A stretch of DNA of 19,117 nucleotides from DATDCY01 sp031406795 [NCBI: Candidatus Rokuibacteriota bacterium]. GTDB lineage: Bacteria > JAUVQV01. The notes beneath the pieces are model-generated. The model was not told the origin of the DNA. It was given only the letters and a program-made list of their open reading frames with translations, and did not search any database. The stretch lies in assembly GCA_031406795.1 (NCBI GenBank), contig JANOHV010000100.1:1-19117 (forward strand). Direction: 5' to 3'. Positions 1 through 7,140 of this stretch are shown here, piece after piece; position 1 is the stretch's first letter, and every line of letters starts with the position of its first letter. Made by a program: the position numbers and the translations under genes.

Positions 1-589
1 CGACCGGCTTGCCGGCCACGCGCAGCGTAATGCGGCCGTCCTGCGGCAGGCGCTTCTCCGCGATATCCAGCTGCGCCATGATTTTTACACGCGAAACGAA
101 CGCCGCATGCAGCGCGCGCGCCGGCTCGATCAGATCACGCAGCGTGCCGTCAATCCGCAGCCGTACCACCGAGCGGGTTTCGAAGGGCTCAATATGGATG
201 TCCGATGCCCCATCGCGCAGCGCCTGGGTCAGCAACGCGTTGATCAGACGAATGACCGGTGCATCATCCCGGCTTTCGAGCAAATCCTCGACCCTGGGGA
301 TTTCCTGCAACAGCCGTGAGAGATCCAGGTCCTGGGCAAGTTCGCCCGCCAGCGCGGCGGCCCCGGTGTCTGCGCCGTTGTACGAGGCGGCGAGGAGTTC
401 GCCAAACTCATCGTTCCCGACGCGACGTGCGCGCAGCGGTACGCCGAGTGCCCGACGTAATTCGGCAAGCGCGCCCGCCTGAGCGTCGCTGCGGATCACT
501 ACCGCCGCGCCGTCTTTATCAATTGCAGTGACAACGACGCCATTGGCTTTGGCAAATGCATAGGGAACGGCGTCCGCTGTTTTGATCAT
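1..589 (-). CDS. gspE: Type II secretion ATPase GspE, N-terminal part (runs off the left edge)
   Basis: This is the first 196 codons of the hexameric cytoplasmic ATPase that powers the type II secretion pseudopilus. The reading frame stays open to base 1, so the Walker motifs lie outside the window. The recognisable part begins near residue 100: a stretch containing DDAPVIRLINALL, then GASDIHIEPFE, RLRIDGTLRD, VSRVKIMAQLDIAEKRLPQDGRI and the start of RVAGKPV. This order is typical of the GspE/PilB N-terminal ATPase subdomain, and the wording fits GspE better than PilB. The ATG at 587-589 overlaps the TGA of the upstream SRPBCC gene (ATGA), so the two are probably translationally coupled. No gspC or gspD lies upstream, which is unusual for a gsp operon. 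The family assignment is firm; the GspE rather than PilB choice is a judgement from the motif wording. Confidence 0.88.
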   Translation of the reverse strand, partial: MIKTADAVPYAFAKANGVVVTAIDKDGAAVVIRSDAQAGALAELRRALGVPLRARRVGNDEFGELLAASYNGADTGAAALAGELAQDLDLSRLLQEIPRVEDLLESRDDAPVIRLINALLTQALRDGASDIHIEPFETRSVVRLRIDGTLRDLIEPARALHAAFVSRVKIMAQLDIAEKRLPQDGRITLRVAGKPV

Positions 590-1101
590 CGCGGCACATC
601 GATCACGGCTGGACTTTGTCCGCCGGCACCGTCGGCCATCTGTTTCGTGCACCAGCGCGCATAGACGCCGCCGAGTAAACGGCCAAGCCAGGACCTGGGC
701 GCGTTGGTCGGCAACCTGTAGTCGATGAATACACGTACCAGCGATGAATCGCCTATTCGCGTCAGCTCGAAGCCCATGCGGTAATGCGCCAGGAACAGAA
801 GGTTCGGGGTTTCGATGGTCTCCCAGACCTTCATTGAGGGAACCTGGCGCTCGGTGATCACCTCTTCCAGAAAAAGTGGAATGCCCATCATAGTTCCATA
901 CATGCGGATCTTCGATCCGATCATGCGGCCACCGTCGGCATCGACGTCTATCGACATGCGCGAGCCCATCATCATCATCGAGGACTCGCCCATGTGCGCC
1001 GCCAATACCTTCGGATCGTCCAGATAGGCGAAGACCCGATCGGCCGGCGCATTGGCCAGTGCGGTGCTTTCATGGTGAAAAGGAAACGATGGATCAGACA
1101 T
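586..1101 (-). CDS. SRPBCC (START-like) superfamily protein
   Basis: A 171-residue protein that looks like an SRPBCC/START-type helix-grip fold. It opens with a strand (FHHESTALANAPADRVFAYL), followed by a helix that continues DDPKVLAAHMG. A middle region rich in strands follows (GSRMSIDVDADGG, IGSKIRMYGTMMGI), then VWETIETPNLLFLAHYRMGFEL, and finally a long C-terminal helix (GRLLGGVYARWCTKQM). Such proteins bind hydrophobic ligands or act as cyclases or chaperones; no specific substrate can be read here. A cluster of four Met residues (SSMMMMGSRM) is odd. I chose the ATG at 1099-1101 over an upstream one at 1203 because GAAGG lies about five bases before it and homology-like sequence starts there. 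The stop overlaps the gspE start. The upstream neighbour is an HMA chaperone 123 bases away. Confidence 0.75.
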   Translation of the reverse strand: MSDPSFPFHHESTALANAPADRVFAYLDDPKVLAAHMGESSMMMMGSRMSIDVDADGGRMIGSKIRMYGTMMGIPLFLEEVITERQVPSMKVWETIETPNLLFLAHYRMGFELTRIGDSSLVRVFIDYRLPTNAPRSWLGRLLGGVYARWCTKQMADGAGGQSPAVIDVPR

Positions 1102-1224
1102 TGCTGCCTTCGAGGGGCGGGTCAGGCCGTTTGTGCAATTCCCAGACAAAATTACATGCAAGCTTGCCAACCGCAATCCGTCCCCCAAGGAGGCCGCGAT
1201 CAAACGTAGTGTGATCGGCGCGAG

Positions 1225-1479
1225 TTAGCCGCAGCAGCAGCCCTTGCCTTGAGGTTTCTGAGCAGTATTGGCGGGATCGACACCATAGCCCGCGCCCTTC
1301 ACGGCCGATTTCAGTTGATCGGGAGACGTTTGCCGCTCGTCGTATTGCACTGTGGCTTCGCCAGCCGAGAGCGATACGTTTACGTCACTGACCCCGGAGA
1401 CCGCTTTCAGCGCGTGCGTGACGCTGCTAATGCAGCCGCTGCAGGTCATTCCCGTTACTTTAACAATTTCAGTTTGCAT
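1225..1479 (-). CDS. Heavy-metal-associated (HMA) domain protein, CopZ-like copper chaperone
   Basis: An 84-residue soluble protein made of one ferredoxin-like HMA domain. The metal site GMTCSGC is at residues 10-16, with Cys13 and Cys16 as the ligands. The rest of the fold follows in order: helix SSVTHALKAV, strand VNVSLSAGEATVQYD, and helix SPDQLKSAVKGAGYGV. Known relatives carry Cu(I) to copper-exporting P-type ATPases or to regulators. The ATPase of this window (9296-11563) has no HMA domain of its own, so this could be its soluble partner, although it lies almost 8 kb away. The protein ends in KGCCCG, three consecutive Cys outside the HMA fold that could bind more metal. The start at 1479 is preceded by AAAGGA; an in-frame ATG at 1497 is less likely because the Shine-Dalgarno lies inside it. 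A sigma-70-like promoter is about 115 bases upstream. Confidence 0.88.
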   Translation of the reverse strand: MQTEIVKVTGMTCSGCISSVTHALKAVSGVSDVNVSLSAGEATVQYDERQTSPDQLKSAVKGAGYGVDPANTAQKPQGKGCCCG

Positions 1480-1594
1480 GGCGATGTTCCTTTCCATTGG
1501 GTTGAATAGGTCACAGGAATTCCCTTTCGCGGCCTGACTGCCATCGTTTCGCCCAGAAGCCCTTTGGAGGGTGCTTTGGCTCATGATGGGGACG

Positions 1595-1623
1595 ATTCTC
1601 CGGGCAAGGCTGATGGTTGTCAA
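1595..1623 (-). promoter_or_regulatory. Candidate sigma-70 promoter for the HMA gene
   Basis: On the minus strand a perfect TTGACA (1618-1623) is followed by a 17-base spacer and GAGAAT (1595-1600, four of six matches to TATAAT). It points at the HMA start about 115 bases downstream. I see no clear MerR/CueR-type dyad in the spacer, so copper control through that route is not supported. Confidence 0.45.
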
Positions 1624-1780
1624 GGCATTGGCCTCGAAGAGCAGGCCGACAGTCGCCTGAAGAACCACGACAGAGGAAACAGGTCCGCGAGAAGAAAAAC
1701 GTCCTCCGGCGCCCCACGCCGAGAAGATCTCAGTCCTCGCAGGGGACGCGCTCGAAATCCACGGCCGCCGGCAGCAACCG

Positions 1781-2104
1781 GTGGCGGTCGCGCTCGGGGT
1801 GCGCGGGGTGCTGGTGTCCGTCCCCGCGCGGCGGGAAGCGGGGGCATGGGGTCGGCCCCCGCGGCGCAGATCCCGCTGGGACAGCTGGGTGGGCATGATC
1901 GCGCTGCTCGGCATCGCCACCGAAACCGCCTCGATCATGATGGTCTACCTCGACCAGGGCTACGAGACCTGGCGCAAGGAGGGGCGCATCCACTCGGTGG
2001 CCGATCTCATCGACATGGCCGTGGAGTCCGCCACCCTGAGGGTGCGGCCGCTCGTCATGACCGTGGGCATGAACATCGTGGGCCTCATTCCGGTGCTGGT
2101 CCGC
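1781..2104 (+). pseudogene. Remnant of a CusA/CzcA-type heavy-metal RND efflux pump
   Basis: The plus strand holds a scrambled piece of a heavy-metal RND transporter. The clear part starts at 1886 with WVGMIALLGIATETASIMMV and continues through YLDQGYETWRKEGRI, MAVESATLRVRPLVMTVG and NIVGLIPVL near 2100. This is the late membrane region of CusA-family pumps, only about 70 of over 1000 residues. Just upstream, in another frame (about 1858-1887), AAQIPLGQL resembles the periplasmic motif that in intact pumps lies roughly 120 residues earlier, so an internal deletion and a frameshift are likely. After 2104 the sequence stops resembling the family. The open frame continues to 2188 but reads as unrelated residues. 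No transposase or inverted repeat is visible. It probably marks an old copper or silver efflux locus cut by rearrangement. Confidence 0.72.
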
Positions 2105-2117
2105 GGCATTTCCCACC

Positions 2118-2146
2118 TTGACTTCGGTCTCCGGCAGCATGAACAT
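2118..2146 (+). promoter_or_regulatory. Weak candidate sigma-70 promoter before the beta-propeller gene
   Basis: TTGACT (2118-2123, five of six) is followed by a 17-base spacer and GAACAT (2141-2146, three of six). It lies 45 bases upstream of the start codon at 2192, right after the point where the CusA remnant ends. The -10 match is poor, so this is tentative. Confidence 0.28.
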
Positions 2147-2191
2147 TCTTCTAGCCAAGAAAAGTCTTCCGGACTCAAGGGGAGGTAGCGT

Positions 2192-3577
2192 ATGGACGCT
2201 GAGGGAATTGGTATTTCGAGGCGCGATTTCATCCGGATCGTCGGAACGGCGGCGGTGGCGAGCCAATTGCCGGTCACCGGGGCGCGCGGCCAGGAGGGTC
2301 GACCCGCCGACATCGAGCCGGGCGACCGGGTCTTCATCGCCAACGAGGACTCGAACACGATCAGCGTAATCGACCCGGCGCGCAACGCGATCGAGACGAC
2401 CATCAACCTGACGAGCTTCGACGAGGATCCGCGCCCGCCCTTCCGGCTCGTCACGGGCGGCGTCGCCCCGACGCACGCCGCGCTCATCCACAAGCCGCTC
2501 TACCACGGGTGCGTCGACGCGCATGGGGTCGTCCCCTCGCCGGACGGCCGGATGCTCGCCACCTCCGGACGCGGGTCGAGCAACGTCTACCTCATCGACA
2601 CCGTCGCGCGGAAGGTCATCGGGAACACTCCGAATCCCTTCGCCTCGGCGACGACGAACGCCGAGCGGATCTCCAGCGGCGTCCTCGTCGGTCGCGAGCC
2701 CCACGAGCCGACCTTCACCCGCAACGGCCGCGAACTCTGGGTCGCCGTCCGTGGCGAGGACCGCATAGCGATTTTCGACACGGCGCTGGCCGTTGCCGGG
2801 GCGGGTGGCGCTCCCGGCAGGGCGCTGCTGCGCACGCTGCCCACGGTGAACGGCCCCGCGCAGGTCTGGTTCGACCGGGCGGGGACACTCGCCTTCGTGG
2901 TGAGCCAGAAGGTGCCGCGCGTGCAGGTCTTTGCCGTCAACCCCGACGCGGAGGGACACTCGCGCCCCGAGCCGGTCGCCACGATCGACGTCTCGGCTCA
3001 GGATGCACCGGGTTTCACACCCTTCGAGAAGAGTTCCCCTGATGGCTCCGAGATCTGGTTCTCGCACAAGCTCGCGGACGCCGTCTCGGCCCGCTCCACC
3101 GCAGCGCCGTTCGGGCTCCTCGACACGATCGCCCTCGGGGAGAAGGCCCGGCCGAACCATCTGGAGTTCGTCGAGAACGCGCGGGGTCGCGTGGTCTATG
3201 TGAGCTTAGCGCGGGTGGACGACGACGGGCCGGGCGGGGTCGCCGCGAGTCGAATCGCCGTCATCGACCGGTCCGCCGCACCCGGGGCGCGCCGGGTCGT
3301 CGGCACGTTCTTCTCGGGCGGCCGCGAGGCGCACGGTCTCTGGACCAACCCCGCGAACACGCTCCTCTACGTGGCGCACGAGCAGGACGAGCTGCCCGGC
3401 ACGCCGAACGCCGGCCAGACCGTCGCGAGCGCCTTCGACGTCTCGGACCCGTTCGCGCCGCGCTTCATCGCCCAGATCCCGCTCGGCAACCTCCTGCTGC
3501 CCTCGGGCGAACTACGCAACAAGAAGAGCATCAACCTCGTATACGTGCGCCCCGGCTACCGGGGCCAGACGGCATGA
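2192..3577 (+). CDS. Tat-exported YVTN-type beta-propeller protein
   Basis: A 461-residue protein. Residues 9-18 are a twin-arginine motif (SRRDFIRIVG) followed by a hydrophobic stretch to about residue 25 and GARGQ, so export through Tat is likely; Tat substrates are often folded or cofactor-bearing. From residue 45 the sequence has repeated blade motifs of the YVTN/surface-layer propeller type, such as VFIANEDSNTISVID, SSNVYLIDTVARKVIG, RELWVAVRGEDRIAIFD and TLLYVAHEQ. The family includes YncE-like and nitrite-reductase d1-like folds, but I see no haem-d1 motifs and cannot assign a ligand. GGGGAGG six bases upstream supports the start. A DUF305 gene follows after 10 bases, suggesting a two-gene unit. 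The composition is much more GC-rich than the genes to the left. Confidence 0.85.
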   Translation: MDAEGIGISRRDFIRIVGTAAVASQLPVTGARGQEGRPADIEPGDRVFIANEDSNTISVIDPARNAIETTINLTSFDEDPRPPFRLVTGGVAPTHAALIHKPLYHGCVDAHGVVPSPDGRMLATSGRGSSNVYLIDTVARKVIGNTPNPFASATTNAERISSGVLVGREPHEPTFTRNGRELWVAVRGEDRIAIFDTALAVAGAGGAPGRALLRTLPTVNGPAQVWFDRAGTLAFVVSQKVPRVQVFAVNPDAEGHSRPEPVATIDVSAQDAPGFTPFEKSSPDGSEIWFSHKLADAVSARSTAAPFGLLDTIALGEKARPNHLEFVENARGRVVYVSLARVDDDGPGGVAASRIAVIDRSAAPGARRVVGTFFSGGREAHGLWTNPANTLLYVAHEQDELPGTPNAGQTVASAFDVSDPFAPRFIAQIPLGNLLLPSGELRNKKSINLVYVRPGYRGQTA

Positions 3578-3587
3578 GGTCCGGGCC

Positions 3588-3929
3588 ATGAACGACCGGA
3601 TCGCGCCCGACCGTTTCGCCGTGGAGATGGGGGCGGGCATGGAGCGCATGATGCGCGCGATGCACGCCAGCGCCCCGACCGGCGACCCTGACGCAGATTT
3701 CCTCGCGATGATGATCCCCCACCACGAGGGGGCGGTCGAGATGGCGCGGCTCGAGCTCGTCCACGGCCGCGACCCGCTCGTGCGGCAGCTTGCCGAGGGG
3801 ATCATCGCGAGCCAGCGGACCGAGATCGAAGCGATGCGGGCACGGCTCGAGATCCTGCGGCACCGGGGCGCCGCCGCAGAACCGGAGTTCCCCGCCCTCG
3901 GCGGGACGCGCGGGCCAGCGGCGCGATGA
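3588..3929 (+). CDS. DUF305 family protein (CopM-like)
   Basis: A 113-residue, mostly helical protein. The DUF305 signature is clear at about residues 35-51: DADFLAMMIPHHEGAVEMA, followed by VRQLAEGIIASQRTEIEAMR. The paired His and the Met residues of the MMxxHH motif are the presumed metal ligands. Family members such as cyanobacterial CopM bind copper and help copper tolerance. Most are exported or membrane-anchored, but this one has no signal peptide in the visible start, so either it is cytoplasmic or the true partner supplies localisation. It starts 10 bases after the propeller stop and is likely co-transcribed with it. It converges with the minus-strand DUF1566 gene, ending 18 bases from it. 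No strong terminator is visible in that gap. Confidence 0.85.
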   Translation: MNDRIAPDRFAVEMGAGMERMMRAMHASAPTGDPDADFLAMMIPHHEGAVEMARLELVHGRDPLVRQLAEGIIASQRTEIEAMRARLEILRHRGAAAEPEFPALGGTRGPAAR

Positions 3930-3947
3930 AGAGAAAACCGGGATTTC

Positions 3948-4976
3948 TTAGCTTCCCGCGGCAAGGAACGCCGCGTCCCTGACGGGCCAGACCCGGAAGT
4001 GCCGACCGCTCTTCTGGCCCACCCCGATCGCCCCTTTCGCCATGTAGAGCGCCCAGGCCCAGTCCGGCTCGAAGACACTCGTTGTCGATGACCAGTACCC
4101 CTCGCCGACACCGCGGAACGGGTGCAGTACCGGCAGCGCGGGGGAGTGCCGGTCGCAGTCAACAAGAGATTCAAGCTCGTTGATGTTCGGCAAGCGCCAG
4201 CCCTCCCGCGACCCCGTGGTGTGGTTGAGGGTCCGGACCGCTTCGAGCCCTTCCTCCCACGTCACCGGCCCGGCGCAGAGATCGGCCTCGCTCTTCCAGC
4301 AAAGTCCGGTCAGGAGATCGAGAATCCCTTCCTCCGCGGTGCGAAATCGGGGATCGGGCCAGGGACGGCCCATGCGGAACTCGCCGTCCTGTCCGGTCCC
4401 CCTGCAGGGCGCTTCCGCGCCGGCCTCGTCAAAGCAGCGCCGCTGTCCGGTCCGCAGGCAGACTTCGGTCTCGCCGCATACCGGCCAGAGCAGGGCGAAG
4501 CGCTGCTTCTCGCCGTAGAACATCCTTGCGCCCGCAAGGTGCACATACCAGGCGAACGCCGGATTGATTGCCGCCGAGGTCGAGGTCCAGTACCAACCCT
4601 GGAAGAGGTTTCGGAAAGGATGGCCCGCCGGAAGAGCCGGACGCGCCTCCTGGTGACTGAGCAGGCTGCGCAACTCGCGCCGGTTCGGCACTCGCCAATC
4701 GCGGTGGCCGAAAGCGCTCTTGCGGTTCATCGCAGCTATCGCCTCGAACGCCTCGTTCCAGCCGATGGGGAACTCCATCGGATTGGCGTCGATCATCCAG
4801 ATCAAGCCAGTCAGGCGGTCCGTCGCGACTCCCCCAGCGACGGAAAAGCGCGGTTCGGGCCAGGGACGGCCTTTCGTGTGCTCCGCGTCTTGGGAACTCC
4901 CGGTGCACTGAATTACGCGTCCGTCAACGCCGTAACAGCGAAACTGACCGGTTCGGAGCAGGCGTTCGTCAGTCAT
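3948..4976 (-). CDS. Double DUF1566 (Lcl C-terminal-like) protein, copy A
   Basis: A 342-residue protein of two DUF1566-type domains produced by internal duplication with a period of about 166 residues. Repeat 1 shows RTGQ (8-11), GRPWP (36-40), LTGLIW (55-60), DWRVPNRREL (93-102), YWTST (129-133) and LLWPV (162-166). Repeat 2 shows RTGQ (175-178), GRPWP (203-207), LTGLCW (222-227), GWRLPNINEL (259-268), YWSST (294-298) and RVWPV (328-332). The LTGLxW / DWRxPNxxEL / YWSST order is the DUF1566 hallmark; the fold resembles C-type-lectin-like or sulfatase-modifying-factor-like domains in known members. There is no signal peptide and no membrane segment. It starts 10 bases after the pentahaem cytochrome stop, so it is probably the last gene of that operon. 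It is about 80% identical by eye to copy B at 12165-13223. Function unknown. Confidence 0.85.
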   Translation of the reverse strand: MTDERLLRTGQFRCYGVDGRVIQCTGSSQDAEHTKGRPWPEPRFSVAGGVATDRLTGLIWMIDANPMEFPIGWNEAFEAIAAMNRKSAFGHRDWRVPNRRELRSLLSHQEARPALPAGHPFRNLFQGWYWTSTSAAINPAFAWYVHLAGARMFYGEKQRFALLWPVCGETEVCLRTGQRRCFDEAGAEAPCRGTGQDGEFRMGRPWPDPRFRTAEEGILDLLTGLCWKSEADLCAGPVTWEEGLEAVRTLNHTTGSREGWRLPNINELESLVDCDRHSPALPVLHPFRGVGEGYWSSTTSVFEPDWAWALYMAKGAIGVGQKSGRHFRVWPVRDAAFLAAGS

Positions 4977-4986
4977 CTGGCTGACT

Positions 4987-6156
4987 TCAGTTCAGTGGAA
5001 TCGTCTCCCGGTAGATTGGATACGCGATCGGCTCGCTGTTCTCGTAACCTATTCGCTTGCGCCTTTTCTCGTCTAGCAGGTGATACGTGACCGTAACTTC
5101 GAGTCTCACGGGCGGGTTTTTGCCCTGCCGGCTGAACTCGAAGGAAAACACCCTCGTCTTCCCCTTGGGCAAACGGGTGTCCCTCAGGTCGACGATGAAA
5201 GGTCTCCACATGATGTACCGTTTCATAAGGAATGTCTCGTGCTTGATGGTATTTCCACCCCGGTCGAGCAGCCTCAGATCGAGGCTGAGATGACGATCCG
5301 GCGTGCCAGTTGGGAGATAGTGGGCAGCCCCGGCATTCGTCAGGCTGATGATATATTTCACCCTGGCGCCGCCGAGTTCTTCAGTCTTGTAACCGACCTC
5401 GAGCGCGCTCTTCACCATTTCCGGAACGTGGCCGCCCTGGAAGAGATGTCTTCTCCCTCTCCGCACCACACCCCCACTTGCGATGGGACGACTGACCGGC
5501 GGCATGTGACAACCGATGCAATCCGGCCTCTGGCCGCTTTCGCTGATCTCGGCCACGGTGCCGCAGGGAGGAACCCGATAAAAGACATCCCATCGTCTGT
5601 TCGTGGCGATGTGACACCGCGCGCAGGGACCGATTCCTGAAACCATGTCCGGGTCAACCGCCACGGGATGAGGTGCCTCGGCGGACGCGAAAGGTCCCAC
5701 GATTTTCCCATCCCTCACATGACAGACCGCGCAGGTGACCCCCTCCTCCCGCAGAGTCGGGTCATAGGCTGGGTTGGGCTTGAGGAGCGGCTTGAATTTC
5801 TCGCGATCCTGGAAACCGAGAACGAGGTTCTCCTGCTGGTTCTCCAGTGGTGTATGACAATTCAGGCAGATCTGCTGCGAACCATCGAACTGGAAATCCA
5901 CCTGGAAGTAGGGATCCCGCCACGCGCGGGCGTGCATGCTCTCCGCCCATTCCCGGTAGATATCCTCATGGCATTCACGGCATTCGCCGGCGCTGACCGT
6001 CTTCAGCCCCTCAGGTATGACAACGGCCATCGGTCTTTCAAACCTGTCATCGACCACGAAGATATTGAGCGGTCTGACTATGCGCCAAAGGAAGAAGGTT
6101 GAAAACAGAACGAGAACAGCGATCCAGAGTACCCGCTTCCGTTTTCTACCACCCAT
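4987..6156 (-). CDS. Membrane-anchored pentahaem c-type cytochrome (cytochrome c554-like)
   Basis: A 389-residue protein with one N-terminal membrane segment (about residues 8-24, uncleaved signal anchor after a KRKR stretch) and a periplasmic multihaem part. Five canonical CXXCH haem sites are at residues 59-63, 97-101, 142-146, 178-182 and 213-217. The opening SAGECRECHEDIYREW and the CIGCHMPP ending recall cytochrome c554-type and related multihaem families. Residues about 250-389 lack haem motifs and look beta-rich (VKYIISLTNAGAAHYLPTG, VFSFEFSRQG), like a domain often attached to these cytochromes. It probably passes electrons in the periplasm; its redox partner is not evident. It starts three bases after the stop of the upstream cytochrome and is followed by DUF1566 copy A after 10 bases, all in one likely operon. 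Confidence 0.87.
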   Translation of the reverse strand: MGGRKRKRVLWIAVLVLFSTFFLWRIVRPLNIFVVDDRFERPMAVVIPEGLKTVSAGECRECHEDIYREWAESMHARAWRDPYFQVDFQFDGSQQICLNCHTPLENQQENLVLGFQDREKFKPLLKPNPAYDPTLREEGVTCAVCHVRDGKIVGPFASAEAPHPVAVDPDMVSGIGPCARCHIATNRRWDVFYRVPPCGTVAEISESGQRPDCIGCHMPPVSRPIASGGVVRRGRRHLFQGGHVPEMVKSALEVGYKTEELGGARVKYIISLTNAGAAHYLPTGTPDRHLSLDLRLLDRGGNTIKHETFLMKRYIMWRPFIVDLRDTRLPKGKTRVFSFEFSRQGKNPPVRLEVTVTYHLLDEKRRKRIGYENSEPIAYPIYRETIPLN

Positions 6157-6159
6157 GGC

Positions 6160-7140
6160 TCAGGTCTTCAGAATTCCAAGCTCCACGATGATGACGGTGG
6201 CGATCTGCACAAGCCAGAAGAGGAACAGCCCGAAACCGAGGCGCGTTCCGGCAATGTTCCACCCAACCTTCAAGAACCGCACCGCCAGGATCTTGCCGGC
6301 ATAGAGAGCAAAGCCGATCAGGCCGTTGACGGGATGCAGCAGGAACCATCCCAGATTCGAGAGCTTGCCCAGGTTGTCGAGCGGCGTGTGGATGAAGACG
6401 CAAAGAAGAGCATCGAAGCAGAAGACGGCGAAACTCACCCATGCTGCGTGGCGGTGCACGCTGATCATCGTCTGGACTTCCGCGAAAGGACGGATCCAAC
6501 CCTTGGCGGCGGCCGCCGAGAGAAATGCTAGCAGGGCGAACAGCCCCCCGCCGATCGCCAAAATCAACTGCAGACGCATGATCTTCACGTTTGTTGTCGC
6601 CCGCAGGCGATGGACCACCGATCCGTACGCTTCGGCCCACTGTCGACTTCTGAAAACGTCATGGCACGGCATACAGACGTAGTCCACCGTGAGGAAGCCG
6701 GGGTTGTAGCTTGCGCCACCTGTTGTCCGCTTCGGAATTTCCGCGTGAGGCCTGATAACGAAGAGGTGACTCCGCACGTCACCGTGCAGGGAGTCGGGCC
6801 GCGATTTGGCGAGCAGTCCGGCCGGGGGCATGTGACAATCGATGGACCCGACGCGGGCATTCGCCATCAGACTTTCTTGATAGACTTTGGCGACCCCGGG
6901 ATGGCAGGAAGCGCAAGTGCGCCGCTGGGATCCTTCCCCGCTACGGTGGGGATTGTGACAACCCGTGCAGCCAAGCCCCTTCATTTTGCTTTTCTCGAGC
7001 TGGTTCGCCTCGGTATAGGGCGCGAGGAAGTCACCGACGAGCGGGATCCCTTCCTTCGACTCCTGGCGGTGGCAGGAGGCACAGCCGTCGGGTCGGGTGA
7101 CGTATGTCCTGGCGCAGGCTCGAACGTGCGTGCCGGGCAC
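6160..7140 (-). CDS. Multihaem cytochrome with four-helix membrane tail, 3' part of a frameshifted gene
   Basis: This is the downstream part of one multihaem cytochrome whose 5' part is at 7031-7668. Within this reading frame (residue 1 at the GTG at 7138-7140) canonical haem sites are at residues 20-24 (CASCH), 57-61 (the CTGCHNPH motif, near 58-62), 76-80 (CASCH) and 156-160 (CMPCH). A fifth site at 99-103 reads SIDCH, with Ser (TCC) in place of the first Cys. About four hydrophobic helices follow, near 188-212, 232-252, 264-285 and 298-322, with several His (such as HRHAAW) that might bind haem b; this is inference. The GTG is unlikely to be a native start, since cytochrome sequence continues upstream in another frame. 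The membrane tail suggests quinone-linked electron transfer. The stop lies three bases before the pentahaem cytochrome start. Confidence 0.8.
   Translation of the reverse strand: MPGTHVRACARTYVTRPDGCASCHRQESKEGIPLVGDFLAPYTEANQLEKSKMKGLGCTGCHNPHRSGEGSQRRTCASCHPGVAKVYQESLMANARVGSIDCHMPPAGLLAKSRPDSLHGDVRSHLFVIRPHAEIPKRTTGGASYNPGFLTVDYVCMPCHDVFRSRQWAEAYGSVVHRLRATTNVKIMRLQLILAIGGGLFALLAFLSAAAAKGWIRPFAEVQTMISVHRHAAWVSFAVFCFDALLCVFIHTPLDNLGKLSNLGWFLLHPVNGLIGFALYAGKILAVRFLKVGWNIAGTRLGFGLFLFWLVQIATVIIVELGILKT

Noticed and set aside
1521-1550. A GG-N10-GC match (TGGCAGTCAGGCCGC, minus strand) before the HMA gene
   Set aside because: The -12 part lacks TTGC, and a better sigma-70 promoter is close by.
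1885-2190. Insertion sequence as the cause of the CusA break
   Set aside because: No transposase frame, terminal inverted repeats or target duplication could be found by eye.
1730-3160. A 476-codon minus-strand open frame opposite the beta-propeller gene
   Set aside because: The plus-strand gene has a Tat signal, a ribosome site and blade motifs; the minus frame has none.
3930-3947. Bidirectional terminator between DUF305 and DUF1566 copy A
   Set aside because: Only a 5-base stem (CGGGA/TCCCG) with a long loop and no T tract is visible.
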